In this document: positions 1 to 7,720 of the stretch, one piece after another
How the letters are laid out: each line of letters begins with the position of its first letter
Numbering within the stretch: the first letter of the stretch is position 1
NCBI GenBank assembly: GCA_049968515.1
Contig: JBMFQR010000006.1
Coordinates: 16,240-80,239, forward strand
DNA: 64,000 bases
Origin: JAOACQ01 sp049968515
GTDB lineage: Bacteria; Spirochaetota; Brevinematia; Brevinematales; JAOACQ01
Direction: 5' to 3'
The notes under the pieces: generated by a model
The model's database searches: none
What the model saw: only the letters and a program-made list of their open reading frames with translations
Told to the model about the DNA's origin: nothing
Program-made: the position numbers and the translations under genes

Positions 1-619
1 TTGTATTACCAGTCTCATCTACGGAAACAAAAAACTTTGTTCCTCTTACAGCAGCCACTGCAGACTCAGTATGTACCTCAAAAATCTCACCACTCTCAAG
101 TTTTTTGGGCTTGAGACCCAACGCCCCCTTTTCAAGCTTGAATTTTGACTGAATCTTCTTATCTACATTGACAAGAGTGGCAAGATATAGCTCTGAAGAA
201 GGCTCGATTCTGAAAATGCCTCTTTTAACCATCTGTAATTCACAAAATGAGTCTTTTGCAGTCTTTATATAATCTCCCATCTGCAATATCTCTTCCACAT
301 TAACCTTTTTCCAGTCGCCACTCCCTAACTTTTTTGCATACACATCTCCAACCACAACGGAGACTATTATAGCCTCTCCCTTTTCTATCTTTTCTTTCTG
401 TGTAACTTGAGAGTATTTTGAAACAAAAAACCAGCCTAAAACTACAACAAGACAAAAAGAAACCACCCAGACAAAAATTTTCAAACCTCCTCTTTTTTCT
501 GCCATATAGTTACCCTCCTTTTTTTTTGAAATATATTTCGTCCACACTTTATCGAAATCTGGGGTAGAGTCCATAAAAGCACTGGATTTTAATAATATTT
601 CTAATTCCTTCTCAGTCAT
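1..619 (-). CDS. FecR-domain membrane protein (partial, runs off the left edge)
   Basis: I translated this by hand: ATG at 619 sits behind a GGGAGG ribosome binding site, and 206 codons are open to the window edge. The first 45 residues are cytoplasmic and acidic/charged, residues about 47-66 form one membrane span, and the rest lies outside. The motif SAVAAVRGTKFFV near the cut end is the signature of the FecR domain, which in known systems senses a signal in the periplasm and controls an ECF sigma factor. An ECF sigma gene lies directly upstream on the same strand (749-1318). The short N-terminal segment lacks an obvious zinc-binding anti-sigma motif, so the anti-sigma role is inference. 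The C-terminal part is not in the window. Confidence 0.8.
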   Translation of the reverse strand, partial: MTEKELEILLKSSAFMDSTPDFDKVWTKYISKKKEGNYMAEKRGGLKIFVWVVSFCLVVVLGWFFVSKYSQVTQKEKIEKGEAIIVSVVVGDVYAKKLGSGDWKKVNVEEILQMGDYIKTAKDSFCELQMVKRGIFRIEPSSELYLATLVNVDKKIQSKFKLEKGALGLKPKKLESGEIFEVHTESAVAAVRGTKFFVSVDETGNT

Positions 620-748
620 TGAAATCCTCCCTTAAAGTATTAAATGCATTTTTTATTTATATATTTCCATTATATATTTCTATCTGATGACCTTGCACAT
701 TGTTTACCTACATATATTACTTCAGGTATAAAAAGAAAATGAATTTTT
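620..748 (-). other. AT-rich gap between sigma factor and FecR genes
   Basis: There are 129 bases between the sigma stop and the FecR start, long for an otherwise tight operon. The gap is very AT-rich and contains the FecR ribosome binding site. An internal promoter, possibly the sigma factor's own target, would fit here, but I cannot define one by eye. Confidence 0.3.
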
Positions 749-1318
749 TTATTTTTTTAAATTTTTTAAAATGATACTATAAGCTTTTGATAGCCTGTTA
801 TGGAGCTGTCTTACTGTTATGTCTGATATATTCGCGATTGTTTCAAGACTTAAGTCCGTATAATTACGCAGTAAAACAGCATTTTTCAACTTCTCAGGTA
901 GTTTATATATTATGCTTAACAGGGTGTCTCTTATTTGCAACTCTTCCATTTTCCTTTCCTGTGTTGTATCCCTGACATCCGGGAAATAGTCAAGATTTAC
1001 AACCTTATTCCGTTTTAAATACTTAAATCTGTCCTTTATGGTATTCAAAAGTATTTTAAAAAACCATGGTTTGAAATTTTTTGCTCTATCAAAGGTTTGA
1101 CCCCGTAAAATGAACTTTAAGAATGTTTCCTGTACAACATCTTCTGCATCCTGTCGACTTAGCCCGTAATATCTTGAGATATTATAACACTGTAAATAGT
1201 ATCTGTTATAAATTTCTTCATAATATCTCTTTATGACGTTCGAATAAAGAGCTTCATTCTTCTTTAATTCTCTGATTTTAGATAAGATTTCCTCATCACT
1301 CATTTCATTCAAGGGCAT
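749..1318 (-). CDS. ECF-type RNA polymerase sigma factor
   Basis: 189 aa. Residues about 30-105 match sigma-70 region 2, including the DAEDVVQETFLKF stretch that contacts the -10 element and core polymerase. Residues about 130-185 match region 4 (PEKLKNAVLLRNYTDLSLETIA, then a helix-turn-helix), which reads the -35 element. Size and two-domain plan are those of the extracytoplasmic-function group. The start is set by an AGGTGGAG site just before ATG 1318. It lies 11 bases after a beta-barrel-like gene and upstream of a FecR membrane protein, suggesting an envelope-sensing unit at the tail of the thrS-rplT operon. Which genes it controls cannot be seen. Confidence 0.9.
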   Translation of the reverse strand: MPLNEMSDEEILSKIRELKKNEALYSNVIKRYYEEIYNRYYLQCYNISRYYGLSRQDAEDVVQETFLKFILRGQTFDRAKNFKPWFFKILLNTIKDRFKYLKRNKVVNLDYFPDVRDTTQERKMEELQIRDTLLSIIYKLPEKLKNAVLLRNYTDLSLETIANISDITVRQLHNRLSKAYSIILKNLKK

Positions 1319-1329
1319 AGCTACTCCAC

Positions 1330-2139
1330 CTAAAAAATAAATGTCATTCCAAAATCAAAGGAATATTTGTAGATATTTCCTTCTTGATTTATCGGATATA
1401 AGAACCCCAACCTGAATTTAAAGAATTCTCCAGCCTTTATAAAGTTGCAAAAATAAAACTCAAAGTTATCAGGAATTATAGCCTCTCTGGAAATATTATA
1501 TCTATATAAAACTGAAAGTTGGGGTTGGTAATAAAATTTCAGATCGGCAAAGAAGTTTAATTCAAAAAGATAATCCACATTAATGTCTATCTCAAGTCTG
1601 TCTAGAGATGAATTAAAACTGAAGATTTCTTCATCATAAGAATTTTCACTGCAATAAAATAAGTCCATCCACAACATAAAGGGTGGGATAAATAAACTTG
1701 CATTAAAGCCGGGATAAAAGGCAAAAATGCCATAAGAATAGGGATAGAAGCTAACCCTTTTACCATTTACATATCTATATGAGTCTTCCTGTACAACACC
1801 TGTTGGAAACCGAAATTCTGGAATAAAAGAAATAGACCACCTTTCTTCAAAGTCTTTCTCGAGCAAAAATTTTGTTTTAAGATAGATATCTCCAAGAATT
1901 CCATCCTGATATTTATCTTCAAAAAAGATGTAGGGTATAAAAAACTTTAAGTACACCCTATCATTTACTCCATAAGCAAAAGAAAAGAAAACTTCATCAA
2001 GAAAAGTATTGGTAAGCGAAAAAAACTTATAACTCAAAGATGCTTCAAACCTTCCATTTTCAAGGTAGTATGGGTTATTTTCAAAAGAATATAGCGATGT
2101 TAAAATTAGTAAGAAAAAGGAGAGCAATAGATATTTCAT
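1330..2139 (-). CDS. secreted beta-barrel-like outer-membrane protein, function unknown
   Basis: 269 aa from ATG 2139, which has an AAGGAG site and begins a clear signal peptide (MKYLLLSFFLLILTSLYSF); an earlier in-frame ATG would overlap rplT and has no such site. The mature part is rich in aromatic residues and alternating polar/hydrophobic stretches (for example FYYQPQLSVLYRYNISREA) and ends in a Phe, as outer-membrane barrels usually do. I recognise no named family. It lies between rplT and the ECF sigma factor, 11 bases from the latter, so it may be co-transcribed with both. Confidence 0.7.
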   Translation of the reverse strand: MKYLLLSFFLLILTSLYSFENNPYYLENGRFEASLSYKFFSLTNTFLDEVFFSFAYGVNDRVYLKFFIPYIFFEDKYQDGILGDIYLKTKFLLEKDFEERWSISFIPEFRFPTGVVQEDSYRYVNGKRVSFYPYSYGIFAFYPGFNASLFIPPFMLWMDLFYCSENSYDEEIFSFNSSLDRLEIDINVDYLFELNFFADLKFYYQPQLSVLYRYNISREAIIPDNFEFYFCNFIKAGEFFKFRLGFLYPINQEGNIYKYSFDFGMTFIF

Positions 2140-2155
2140 ACTCTCCTTCTTTCTC

Positions 2156-2515
2156 CTAAGCCTTTGAAAGGTTTTGTTTTGCAATCTCTATATATTTGAT
2201 CATTGCATTACTATCCTGAATGCAAAGGTTTGCAAGAGTTTTTCTATTTATGGCCACATTTGCCTTTCTTAAACCTTCTATGAAGCGATTGTAGCTTAAA
2301 CCATGCTCTCTTACAAATGCATTTATCCTTAATATCCAGAGGCTTCTAAAGTCTCGTTTTCTTTTTCTTCTATCAATAGTTGCATATCTTAATGCATGCA
2401 TTACAGCTTCTTTTGCTGCTTTTATCCTTTCTTTTCTTGCTCCGTGATAACCCTTCGCAAGCTTTAAAACCTTCTTTCTTCTTTTTCTACTGGCAACAGT
2501 ATATCTTGCTCTCAT
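2156..2515 (-). CDS. rplT: 50S ribosomal protein L20
   Basis: 119 aa, normal length, opening MRARYTVASRKRRKKVLKLAKG and containing the conserved YATIDRRKRKRDFR and WILRINAFVREHGLSY blocks. L20 binds 23S rRNA early in assembly of the large subunit. It is the last translation gene of the thrS-infC-rpmI-rplT order that is widely conserved in bacteria. In other bacteria L20 or L20-like leader structures regulate this operon; I see no obvious mimic here. Confidence 0.97.
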   Translation of the reverse strand: MRARYTVASRKRRKKVLKLAKGYHGARKERIKAAKEAVMHALRYATIDRRKRKRDFRSLWILRINAFVREHGLSYNRFIEGLRKANVAINRKTLANLCIQDSNAMIKYIEIAKQNLSKA

Positions 2516-2546
2516 TTAAATCCTCCTGTTGAAAACTTGATCTACT

Positions 2547-2744
2547 TTATGAGTAGGGAAGCAATCTTTTTATTCTGAACACATCACCTGAAAACAAAAC
2601 CGGCTGTGCTTTGAGTCTCCTCTTGTTCTTTCTTGACTTATGAGTGAGCAAATGTCTTCTGTAAGCCTTATTTCTCAAAATCTTTCCACTACCAGAAATC
2701 TTGAACCTCTTGGCAGCAGATTTGTGAGTTTTTATCTTTGGCAT
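2547..2744 (-). CDS. rpmI: 50S ribosomal protein L35
   Basis: 65 aa from the second in-frame ATG (2744), which begins the family-typical MPKIKTHKSAAKRFKISGSG; the ATG four codons earlier adds a non-conserved MEEF. Very basic and small, as expected of L35, a component of the large subunit. It lies 31 bases upstream of rplT and 28 bases downstream of infC. Confidence 0.95.
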   Translation of the reverse strand: MPKIKTHKSAAKRFKISGSGKILRNKAYRRHLLTHKSRKNKRRLKAQPVLFSGDVFRIKRLLPYS

Positions 2745-2772
2745 AAATTCCTCCATTAATCATAATCAAAAA

Positions 2773-3294
2773 CTATTTTTTTTGCTTTGGTGGTCCCAAA
2801 ACAAGCACGATATTCCTGCCTTCCATTTTAGCAGGTTTTTCAACCACACAATCATCTTTAAGCTGTTCAAAAATCTTTTCTACAAGCTCAAATCCCAGAT
2901 TTGCATGTGCCAGCTCTCTGCCTCTAAACCTTATGGTTATCTTTACCTTATCTCCCCTTGCAAGAAAATCCTTCATCTGGGTTAATCTGTAGGAAAAGTC
3001 ATGATTGTCAATCCACGGCCTTAGCTTTAGCTCCTTTACCTCCACTATCTTCTGTTTTTTTCTTGCCTCTTTTGCTTTTTTTTCTTTCTGGTAAAGAAAC
3101 TTACCATAATCGATGAGCCTGCAAACGGGAGGGTCAGCATTAGGAGAAACCTCTACTAAATCCACCTCAAGCTCTTTTGCCTTTTTCAAAGCTTCCTTGA
3201 TGGGGAATATCCCCAGTTGCTCCCCATTTTCTCCTATTAACCTGACCTCTTTTGCCTTGATCTCCTCATTGATACTATAATTCTCTGTTGCTAT
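2773..3294 (-). CDS. infC: translation initiation factor IF-3, starting at a rare ATA codon
   Basis: 173 aa, the usual IF-3 length. The N-terminal domain opens IATENYSINEEIKAKEVRLI; the linker is basic (KKAKEARKKQKIVEVKELKLRP) and the C-terminal domain ends in VLGPPKQKK. A TTG start at 3189 would delete about 35 conserved N-terminal residues. Upstream of that the frame stays open to an ATA at 3292-3294, six bases after a perfect AGGAGG (3301-3306); no ATG, GTG or TTG lies between that site and the domain. IF-3 rejects non-standard start codons, and E. coli infC uses AUU for self-regulation, so ATA here fits the same feedback. The stop of thrS lies 32 bases upstream. Confidence 0.9.
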   Translation of the reverse strand: MATENYSINEEIKAKEVRLIGENGEQLGIFPIKEALKKAKELEVDLVEVSPNADPPVCRLIDYGKFLYQKEKKAKEARKKQKIVEVKELKLRPWIDNHDFSYRLTQMKDFLARGDKVKITIRFRGRELAHANLGFELVEKIFEQLKDDCVVEKPAKMEGRNIVLVLGPPKQKK

Positions 3295-3326
3295 AAAATA
3301 CCTCCTGAAATTTAATTACTATTATT

Positions 3327-5261
3327 TTACACTCTCTTTGAATTTTCTTCAACTATCCTTTTAAGAAATTCTTCCCATTTGTGCAAACCTTCTTCTCCTT
3401 TATCCCTGCTCCTTAAAGAAACACTGTTTGTTGATACTTCTTTTTCTCCGACAATACACATATATGGAACTTTTTCCATCTGAGTTTTTCTGATTTTATA
3501 ACCAAGTTTTTCATTGCTCAAATCCACATCAGTTCTTATACCTGATTTTCTGAAATGCTTCTGTAAATCAATAGCGTATCCAGCAAACTTATCAGAAATG
3601 GGAATAATAACAACCTGAACTGGAGAAAGCCAGAGAGGAAATTTTCCTGCAAAATGTTCTATCAAGATTCCCATAAACCTCTCTATGCTTCCAAGCACAG
3701 CCCTGTGTAACATAATAACCCTATGTTCTCTACCATCATCGCCAACATATGTAAGATCAAATCTTTCCGGCAGATTCATATCAAGCTGTATTGTCCCACA
3801 CTGATGGGTTCTTCCGATGGCATCTTTGAGATGAAAGTCAATTTTAGGCCCGTAAAAAGCACCATCTCCTTCATTTATTTTATATGAGAATCCAATTTCA
3901 TCAAGTGCATTTTTAAGCCCATTGGTTGCAATTTCCCATTGTTCATCAGTACCCATTGATTTTTCAGGTCTTGTAGATAGCTCGATATTATATTCAAAGC
4001 CAAAAGCCTTATATACCTCATCAATTAGTTGAATTAGCTCAATCACGCTCGATTGTAAGGCATCGGCAGAGGTAAATATATGTGCATCATCCTGTGTAAA
4101 ACCTCTTACTCTGAAAAGCCCCTGTAGAACTCCGCTTCTCTCATACCTGTGGACCTTCCCAAACTCTGCAATTTTCAAAGGCAACTCCCTGTAGGAGTGA
4201 ATGCTTTCCTTGTAATAAAGTATGCCACCCGGACAATTCATTGGTTTTATGGCGTAAAGCTCCTCTTCTTTTTCTGAAAAGAACATATTCTCACGATAAT
4301 TATCGTAATGGCCAGACCTTTTCCATAAATCAACCTTAAGCATTGTTGGAGTTTCTATTTCCACATAGTTTCTTTCTCTGTGCTTTTCTCTCATAAATTC
4401 AATCAAAAGATTTTTGAAAATTAATCCCTTTGGTTTCCAGAAAGGCAACCCCGGACCTTCATCATGAAAGCTAAAAAATTCCAGTTCCCTGCCAATTTTC
4501 CTGTGGTCTCTTTTTTTGGCTTCCTCAAAATTAAAGAGGTAGGTTTTCAAACTTTCTTCATCTCCAAAGGCTGTCCCATAAATTCTTGTGAGTGCATCAT
4601 TTCTTTCATCTCCACGCCAGTAAGCTCCGGAAACACTGAGTAGCTTGAATGCCTTCAACCAGCCAGTGAATGGCAGGTGTGGTCCCCTGCAGAGGTCAAA
4701 AAACTCACCCTGCCTGTAAATTGTTACCTCATTGTCCGGAATTTCATTCAGTAATTCCACCTTATATTTTTGCCCATTATTACTGAATAATTTTATGGCT
4801 TCCTCTTTTGAAATCTTCTCCCTTAAAATTGGATGGTTTTCTTTTACGATATTTTTCATTTCCTCTTCAATTTTTCCAATGTCATTCTCTGTGATGGTAT
4901 TTGAAGTCCAGATGTCATAGTAAAAGCCATCCTTTATAGCAGGACCTACACCGAATTTCGCATCTGGATAAAGCCTCAATACTGCCTGTGCCATTATATG
5001 AGAGGCAGAATGTCTTAATATTTCAAGACCCTTTTCCGTGTCAATACTTACAAAGAAAATCTCTGTGTCCTTCTCAATTCTTCTTGTAAGGTCAATAAGC
5101 TCTCCTTTAATTTCAACCGCTACAATTTTATCTATGTCACTTTCATTTTGAAAAACTTGCTTTAATAACTCATTGTTTGATTTTATACTATTTATAAGAT
5201 CAAGAAAACTCCAGCCCTCTTCTGCCTTAATAATCTTTCCCTCAATATTTAACTTCAACAT
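3327..5261 (-). CDS. thrS: threonine-tRNA ligase
   Basis: 644 aa, full length. Domains in order: TGS (about 1-62), editing domain with HSASH (H84, H88) of the second additional domain, class II catalytic core with PMNCPGG and MLHRAVLGSIERF supplying the zinc Cys/His ligands, and the anticodon-binding domain (about 540-644). It charges tRNA-Thr and clears Ser-tRNA-Thr. First gene of thrS-infC-rpmI-rplT; the promoter lies about 40 bases upstream, divergent from the GH5 gene. Confidence 0.97.
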   Translation of the reverse strand: MLKLNIEGKIIKAEEGWSFLDLINSIKSNNELLKQVFQNESDIDKIVAVEIKGELIDLTRRIEKDTEIFFVSIDTEKGLEILRHSASHIMAQAVLRLYPDAKFGVGPAIKDGFYYDIWTSNTITENDIGKIEEEMKNIVKENHPILREKISKEEAIKLFSNNGQKYKVELLNEIPDNEVTIYRQGEFFDLCRGPHLPFTGWLKAFKLLSVSGAYWRGDERNDALTRIYGTAFGDEESLKTYLFNFEEAKKRDHRKIGRELEFFSFHDEGPGLPFWKPKGLIFKNLLIEFMREKHRERNYVEIETPTMLKVDLWKRSGHYDNYRENMFFSEKEEELYAIKPMNCPGGILYYKESIHSYRELPLKIAEFGKVHRYERSGVLQGLFRVRGFTQDDAHIFTSADALQSSVIELIQLIDEVYKAFGFEYNIELSTRPEKSMGTDEQWEIATNGLKNALDEIGFSYKINEGDGAFYGPKIDFHLKDAIGRTHQCGTIQLDMNLPERFDLTYVGDDGREHRVIMLHRAVLGSIERFMGILIEHFAGKFPLWLSPVQVVIIPISDKFAGYAIDLQKHFRKSGIRTDVDLSNEKLGYKIRKTQMEKVPYMCIVGEKEVSTNSVSLRSRDKGEEGLHKWEEFLKRIVEENSKRV

Positions 5262-5297
5262 TTTTCCACTCCAGAAAAAATGGCAATATAGCTAATT

Positions 5298-5326
5298 ATT
5301 ATAACAATAAATAAAAAAAAAGTAAA
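5298..5326 (-). promoter_or_regulatory. likely promoter of the thrS operon
   Basis: On the minus strand TTTACT (5326-5321), a 17-base T-rich spacer and a perfect TATAAT (5303-5298) precede thrS by about 37 bases. The -35 is weak but the -10 is consensus. Confidence 0.5.
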
Positions 5327-5333
5327 AATTTTA

Positions 5334-5362
5334 TTGACATTAACAGAAGAGTGTGGTATACT
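5334..5362 (+). promoter_or_regulatory. strong sigma-70 promoter of the GH5 gene
   Basis: TTGACA (5334-5339), a 17-base spacer and TATACT (5357-5362). The predicted start of transcription is near 5369, just ahead of a perfect palindrome. Confidence 0.75.
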
Positions 5363-5373
5363 TTTTGTGTTTA

Positions 5374-5387
5374 CGCACTATAGTGCG
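5374..5387 (+). promoter_or_regulatory. operator-like palindrome CGCACTATAGTGCG
   Basis: A perfect 14-base palindrome beginning 12 bases after the -10 box and ending 20 bases before the GH5 start codon, where a bound repressor would block transcription. The core CACTATAGTG recurs at 62462-62471 in the promoter region of another glycoside hydrolase gene. Confidence 0.65.
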
Positions 5388-5407
5388 AAGAATTTCAGGA
5401 GAAAAGA

Positions 5408-6757
5408 ATGATTAAAGAGTTTGTTAGTATCGAAGGGATTAATTTTGTTATTGATAATAAACCCTTTAAGATAAAGGGGGTTTCACTGGGAAGTTATTTA
5501 AATCTTGAACATTTTATGATTAAGCTTCCCGGAATAGAAAGTAATATAAGAAAGGCTATTATAGAAATATATGGAAGGGAGAATGCTCTTAATTTCTGGC
5601 AGAATTTTGTTGAATGTTTTTTTACAGAAGAAGACGCTTCTTTTCTGAGAGAAATAGGGGTTAACACCATAAGACTTCCGTTTAACTATCACCATTTTCT
5701 TTCTGATGACGGGGTAGATATAGAAGAAGGCTTTAACTTAATCGAGAGGGTGCTGAAAATCTGTGAAAGGAATGACATCTATGTCATACTGGATCTTCAT
5801 GCTGCTATTGGTGGACAGAATCCCGACTGGCATTCTGACAATCCCTGTGGGGAAAGTCTATTCTGGAGGTATCTTGACTTTCAGGAAAAGACTATATCTC
5901 TCTGGAAAAGAATAGCAGAGAGATTTAAAAATAGAGCTTCGATTATTGGGTATGATGTGTTGAATGAGCCCGTGATTGAGGACAGGAAAATTTCTGGAAT
6001 CATAGTGAACAACTTTTATAAAAAGGTCATATCTGCCATCAGAGAGGTTGATAAGAATCATATTATTTTTCTTGAGGGAGATTTTTATGCCACAGACACC
6101 TCAAGGTTTGAAGTACCCGAAGATCCTCTCGTGGCATATTCAATACATTTTTATCCCTTCTTTCATGTTGAAAAGCAAAGAGAAGGATACAGAAAAATGA
6201 ACAGATCAGAAAGGAAAGAGTTTCTTAAGGAGATATTGAAAAAAACCTCGATTGATGATATACAGAAAAGATTGAAAAGGCCTGTATGGTGTGGTGAGAC
6301 TGGAGTGCCCCACAAAGAAGAAATATCGAACGTACTTGAAGAATTGCTGGATGAGACACTTGAAGTTCTTGAGGAACTTAATATTTCATGGTCAATATGG
6401 ACATACAAAGATGCAAAATCTATGGGTATGATTTACTGTGGGGAAGATACACCCTGGATGAAACTTTCGAAAGAGTTGTTAAGGGACTGGAGATTTTTAA
6501 GGGATTTCAATTTCTTCGAAGAGAAAGCTAAAGAATATGTGAGAGGTATTCTTCCAGAAATAACTCCATCAACAGAACTGATAAGAAAGATAATGTTCAG
6601 ACTTCTTTCAATGAATGATCTTATTATGGTGGAAAAATTAAAATTGTTTCTTAAGGATATTCCATTTGATAAATTTTACAGCTATCCAGAGTCGTTCTTA
6701 TTCAAGAATTGTAACAAATGGGAAAGACTTGTAAAAGTAATAAAGAGGTGGCTATAA
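5408..6757 (+). CDS. glycoside hydrolase family 5-like enzyme, cytoplasmic
   Basis: 449 aa. The (beta/alpha)8 fold of GH5 is shown by NTIRLPFNYHHF (about 86-97), VILDLHAA (126-133), the acid/base in GYDVLNEPV (E187), the HFYP strand (H247, Y249) and the nucleophile in WCGETG (E297). There is no signal peptide, so it probably trims imported oligosaccharides; the sequence resembles exo-glucanase or endoglucanase members and the exact substrate is open. About 100 residues follow the barrel and are not recognised. Start ATG 5408 follows an AGGAG site. It is a single-gene unit behind a strong promoter and palindromic operator. Confidence 0.85.
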   Translation: MIKEFVSIEGINFVIDNKPFKIKGVSLGSYLNLEHFMIKLPGIESNIRKAIIEIYGRENALNFWQNFVECFFTEEDASFLREIGVNTIRLPFNYHHFLSDDGVDIEEGFNLIERVLKICERNDIYVILDLHAAIGGQNPDWHSDNPCGESLFWRYLDFQEKTISLWKRIAERFKNRASIIGYDVLNEPVIEDRKISGIIVNNFYKKVISAIREVDKNHIIFLEGDFYATDTSRFEVPEDPLVAYSIHFYPFFHVEKQREGYRKMNRSERKEFLKEILKKTSIDDIQKRLKRPVWCGETGVPHKEEISNVLEELLDETLEVLEELNISWSIWTYKDAKSMGMIYCGEDTPWMKLSKELLRDWRFLRDFNFFEEKAKEYVRGILPEITPSTELIRKIMFRLLSMNDLIMVEKLKLFLKDIPFDKFYSYPESFLFKNCNKWERLVKVIKRWL

Positions 6758-6762
6758 GCTTT

Positions 6763-7476
6763 TCACCATTTCATCGGATTACCATTGTAGTCATAATACT
6801 GATGGTAAAGCACATCTTTCTCATCAAGCTTTAAGGCAAACTCCACAATCTTCCTTGATGCCTCCTCTGGATAAATATCGGCATCCATTCCTCCCATATC
6901 GGTTTTCATCCAGCCGGGATGAAGGCTGATTACCTTTATTCCTTTGTTTTTCGAATAGTTGTGAAGTATTCTTGTAGCCATGTTCATTGCAGCCTTTGAC
7001 ATACAGTATCCAAATTCTCTGTCTCTCCAGCAATCTTGTAAACTTCCAGCTTCCGAAGAGATGTTAATTATGAGCCTTTGCTTACCATTTTCTATCATTT
7101 TGTAAAAATGTTTCAAAACTCTCAGACAGCCAGCCGAATTAACGTTGTAAGTGTCGATTACCTTTTGAATGTCAATTTCTTCAATAGAAGGCAAATCTGG
7201 TTTTTTGCCCTCCAGATAAACTGCAGCATTATTGATAAGTATATCAAGAGAGTTTGTTATCCCTTTCACTTTTTCCTTCGCCTTTATGACAGAAGCCTCA
7301 TCAGAAACATCCATCTGAATAGGAAGCAACTCCTTATATTTTGATTCAAGCTCCACAAGATATTCCTTTTCCTTTCTATATCCTGCAAAAACTATATAGC
7401 CAGCCTTTATAAAATCAGTGACAAGAAATCTTCCCAGCCCTTTCGATGTCCCTGTAATTAATACATATCTTCCCAT
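6763..7476 (-). CDS. short-chain dehydrogenase/reductase
   Basis: 237 aa from ATG 7476, which follows GAGGAGG; a longer reading to 7617 would add residues before the Rossmann fold and is not supported. Motifs in order: TGTSKGLG cofactor-binding turn at the N terminus, NNAAV, the catalytic Ser in ISSEAGS, and YCMSK with the catalytic Tyr and Lys. The opening YVLITGTSKG suggests an NAD(P)H-dependent reductase acting on a carbonyl or sugar; substrate unknown. Convergent with GH5, with only five bases between them. Confidence 0.85.
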   Translation of the reverse strand: MGRYVLITGTSKGLGRFLVTDFIKAGYIVFAGYRKEKEYLVELESKYKELLPIQMDVSDEASVIKAKEKVKGITNSLDILINNAAVYLEGKKPDLPSIEEIDIQKVIDTYNVNSAGCLRVLKHFYKMIENGKQRLIINISSEAGSLQDCWRDREFGYCMSKAAMNMATRILHNYSKNKGIKVISLHPGWMKTDMGGMDADIYPEEASRKIVEFALKLDEKDVLYHQYYDYNGNPMKW

Positions 7477-7505
7477 TTTACCTCCTCTATTATTATCCGT
7501 GAAAG

Positions 7506-7551
7506 TAAACAAACTTTTGTTTATATTATAATCAGTGCTAAAAAATGTCAA
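7506..7551 (-). promoter_or_regulatory. promoter and operator-like inverted repeat of the SDR gene
   Basis: On the minus strand TTGACA (7551-7546) and TATAAT (7530-7525) are 15 bases apart; TAATAT two bases further gives a 17-base spacer. Immediately downstream lies TAAACAA-4-TTGTTTA (7506-7523), an inverted repeat covering the expected transcription start. Confidence 0.5.
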
Positions 7552-7647
7552 GGAAAGAAAAATCTCTACAGACCGCCTAATCCAATAAAGGATTTTTTCC
7601 GAAACTTTAGTATACATATTAATTTTATTTTAAAAGGTAGATCCGGG

Positions 7648-7683
7648 GAGACAAAGCCTCCTGATTTTATTGCAATTTGTCTC
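7648..7683 (+). promoter_or_regulatory. stem-loop in the leader of the LamG/FN3 gene
   Basis: GAGACAAA (7648-7655) pairs with TTTGTCTC (7676-7683) around a 20-base loop, 37 bases before the start codon. It could be an RNA leader element or a binding site. I could not match it to a known riboswitch. Confidence 0.3.
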
Positions 7684-7720
7684 TATATATTCACAGAGAA
7701 AATAAATAGAAGGAAAAGAT

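Noticed and set aside
2773..3189. infC starting at TTG 3189
   Set aside because: It would remove the conserved N-terminal domain, and a perfect ribosome site points to ATA 3294.
7633..7690. Possible cyclic-di-GMP (GEMM) riboswitch before the LamG/FN3 gene
   Set aside because: Only ACAAAGCCTCC resembles the second half; the conserved first half (GGGCAAACC-like) and the closing helix are absent upstream.
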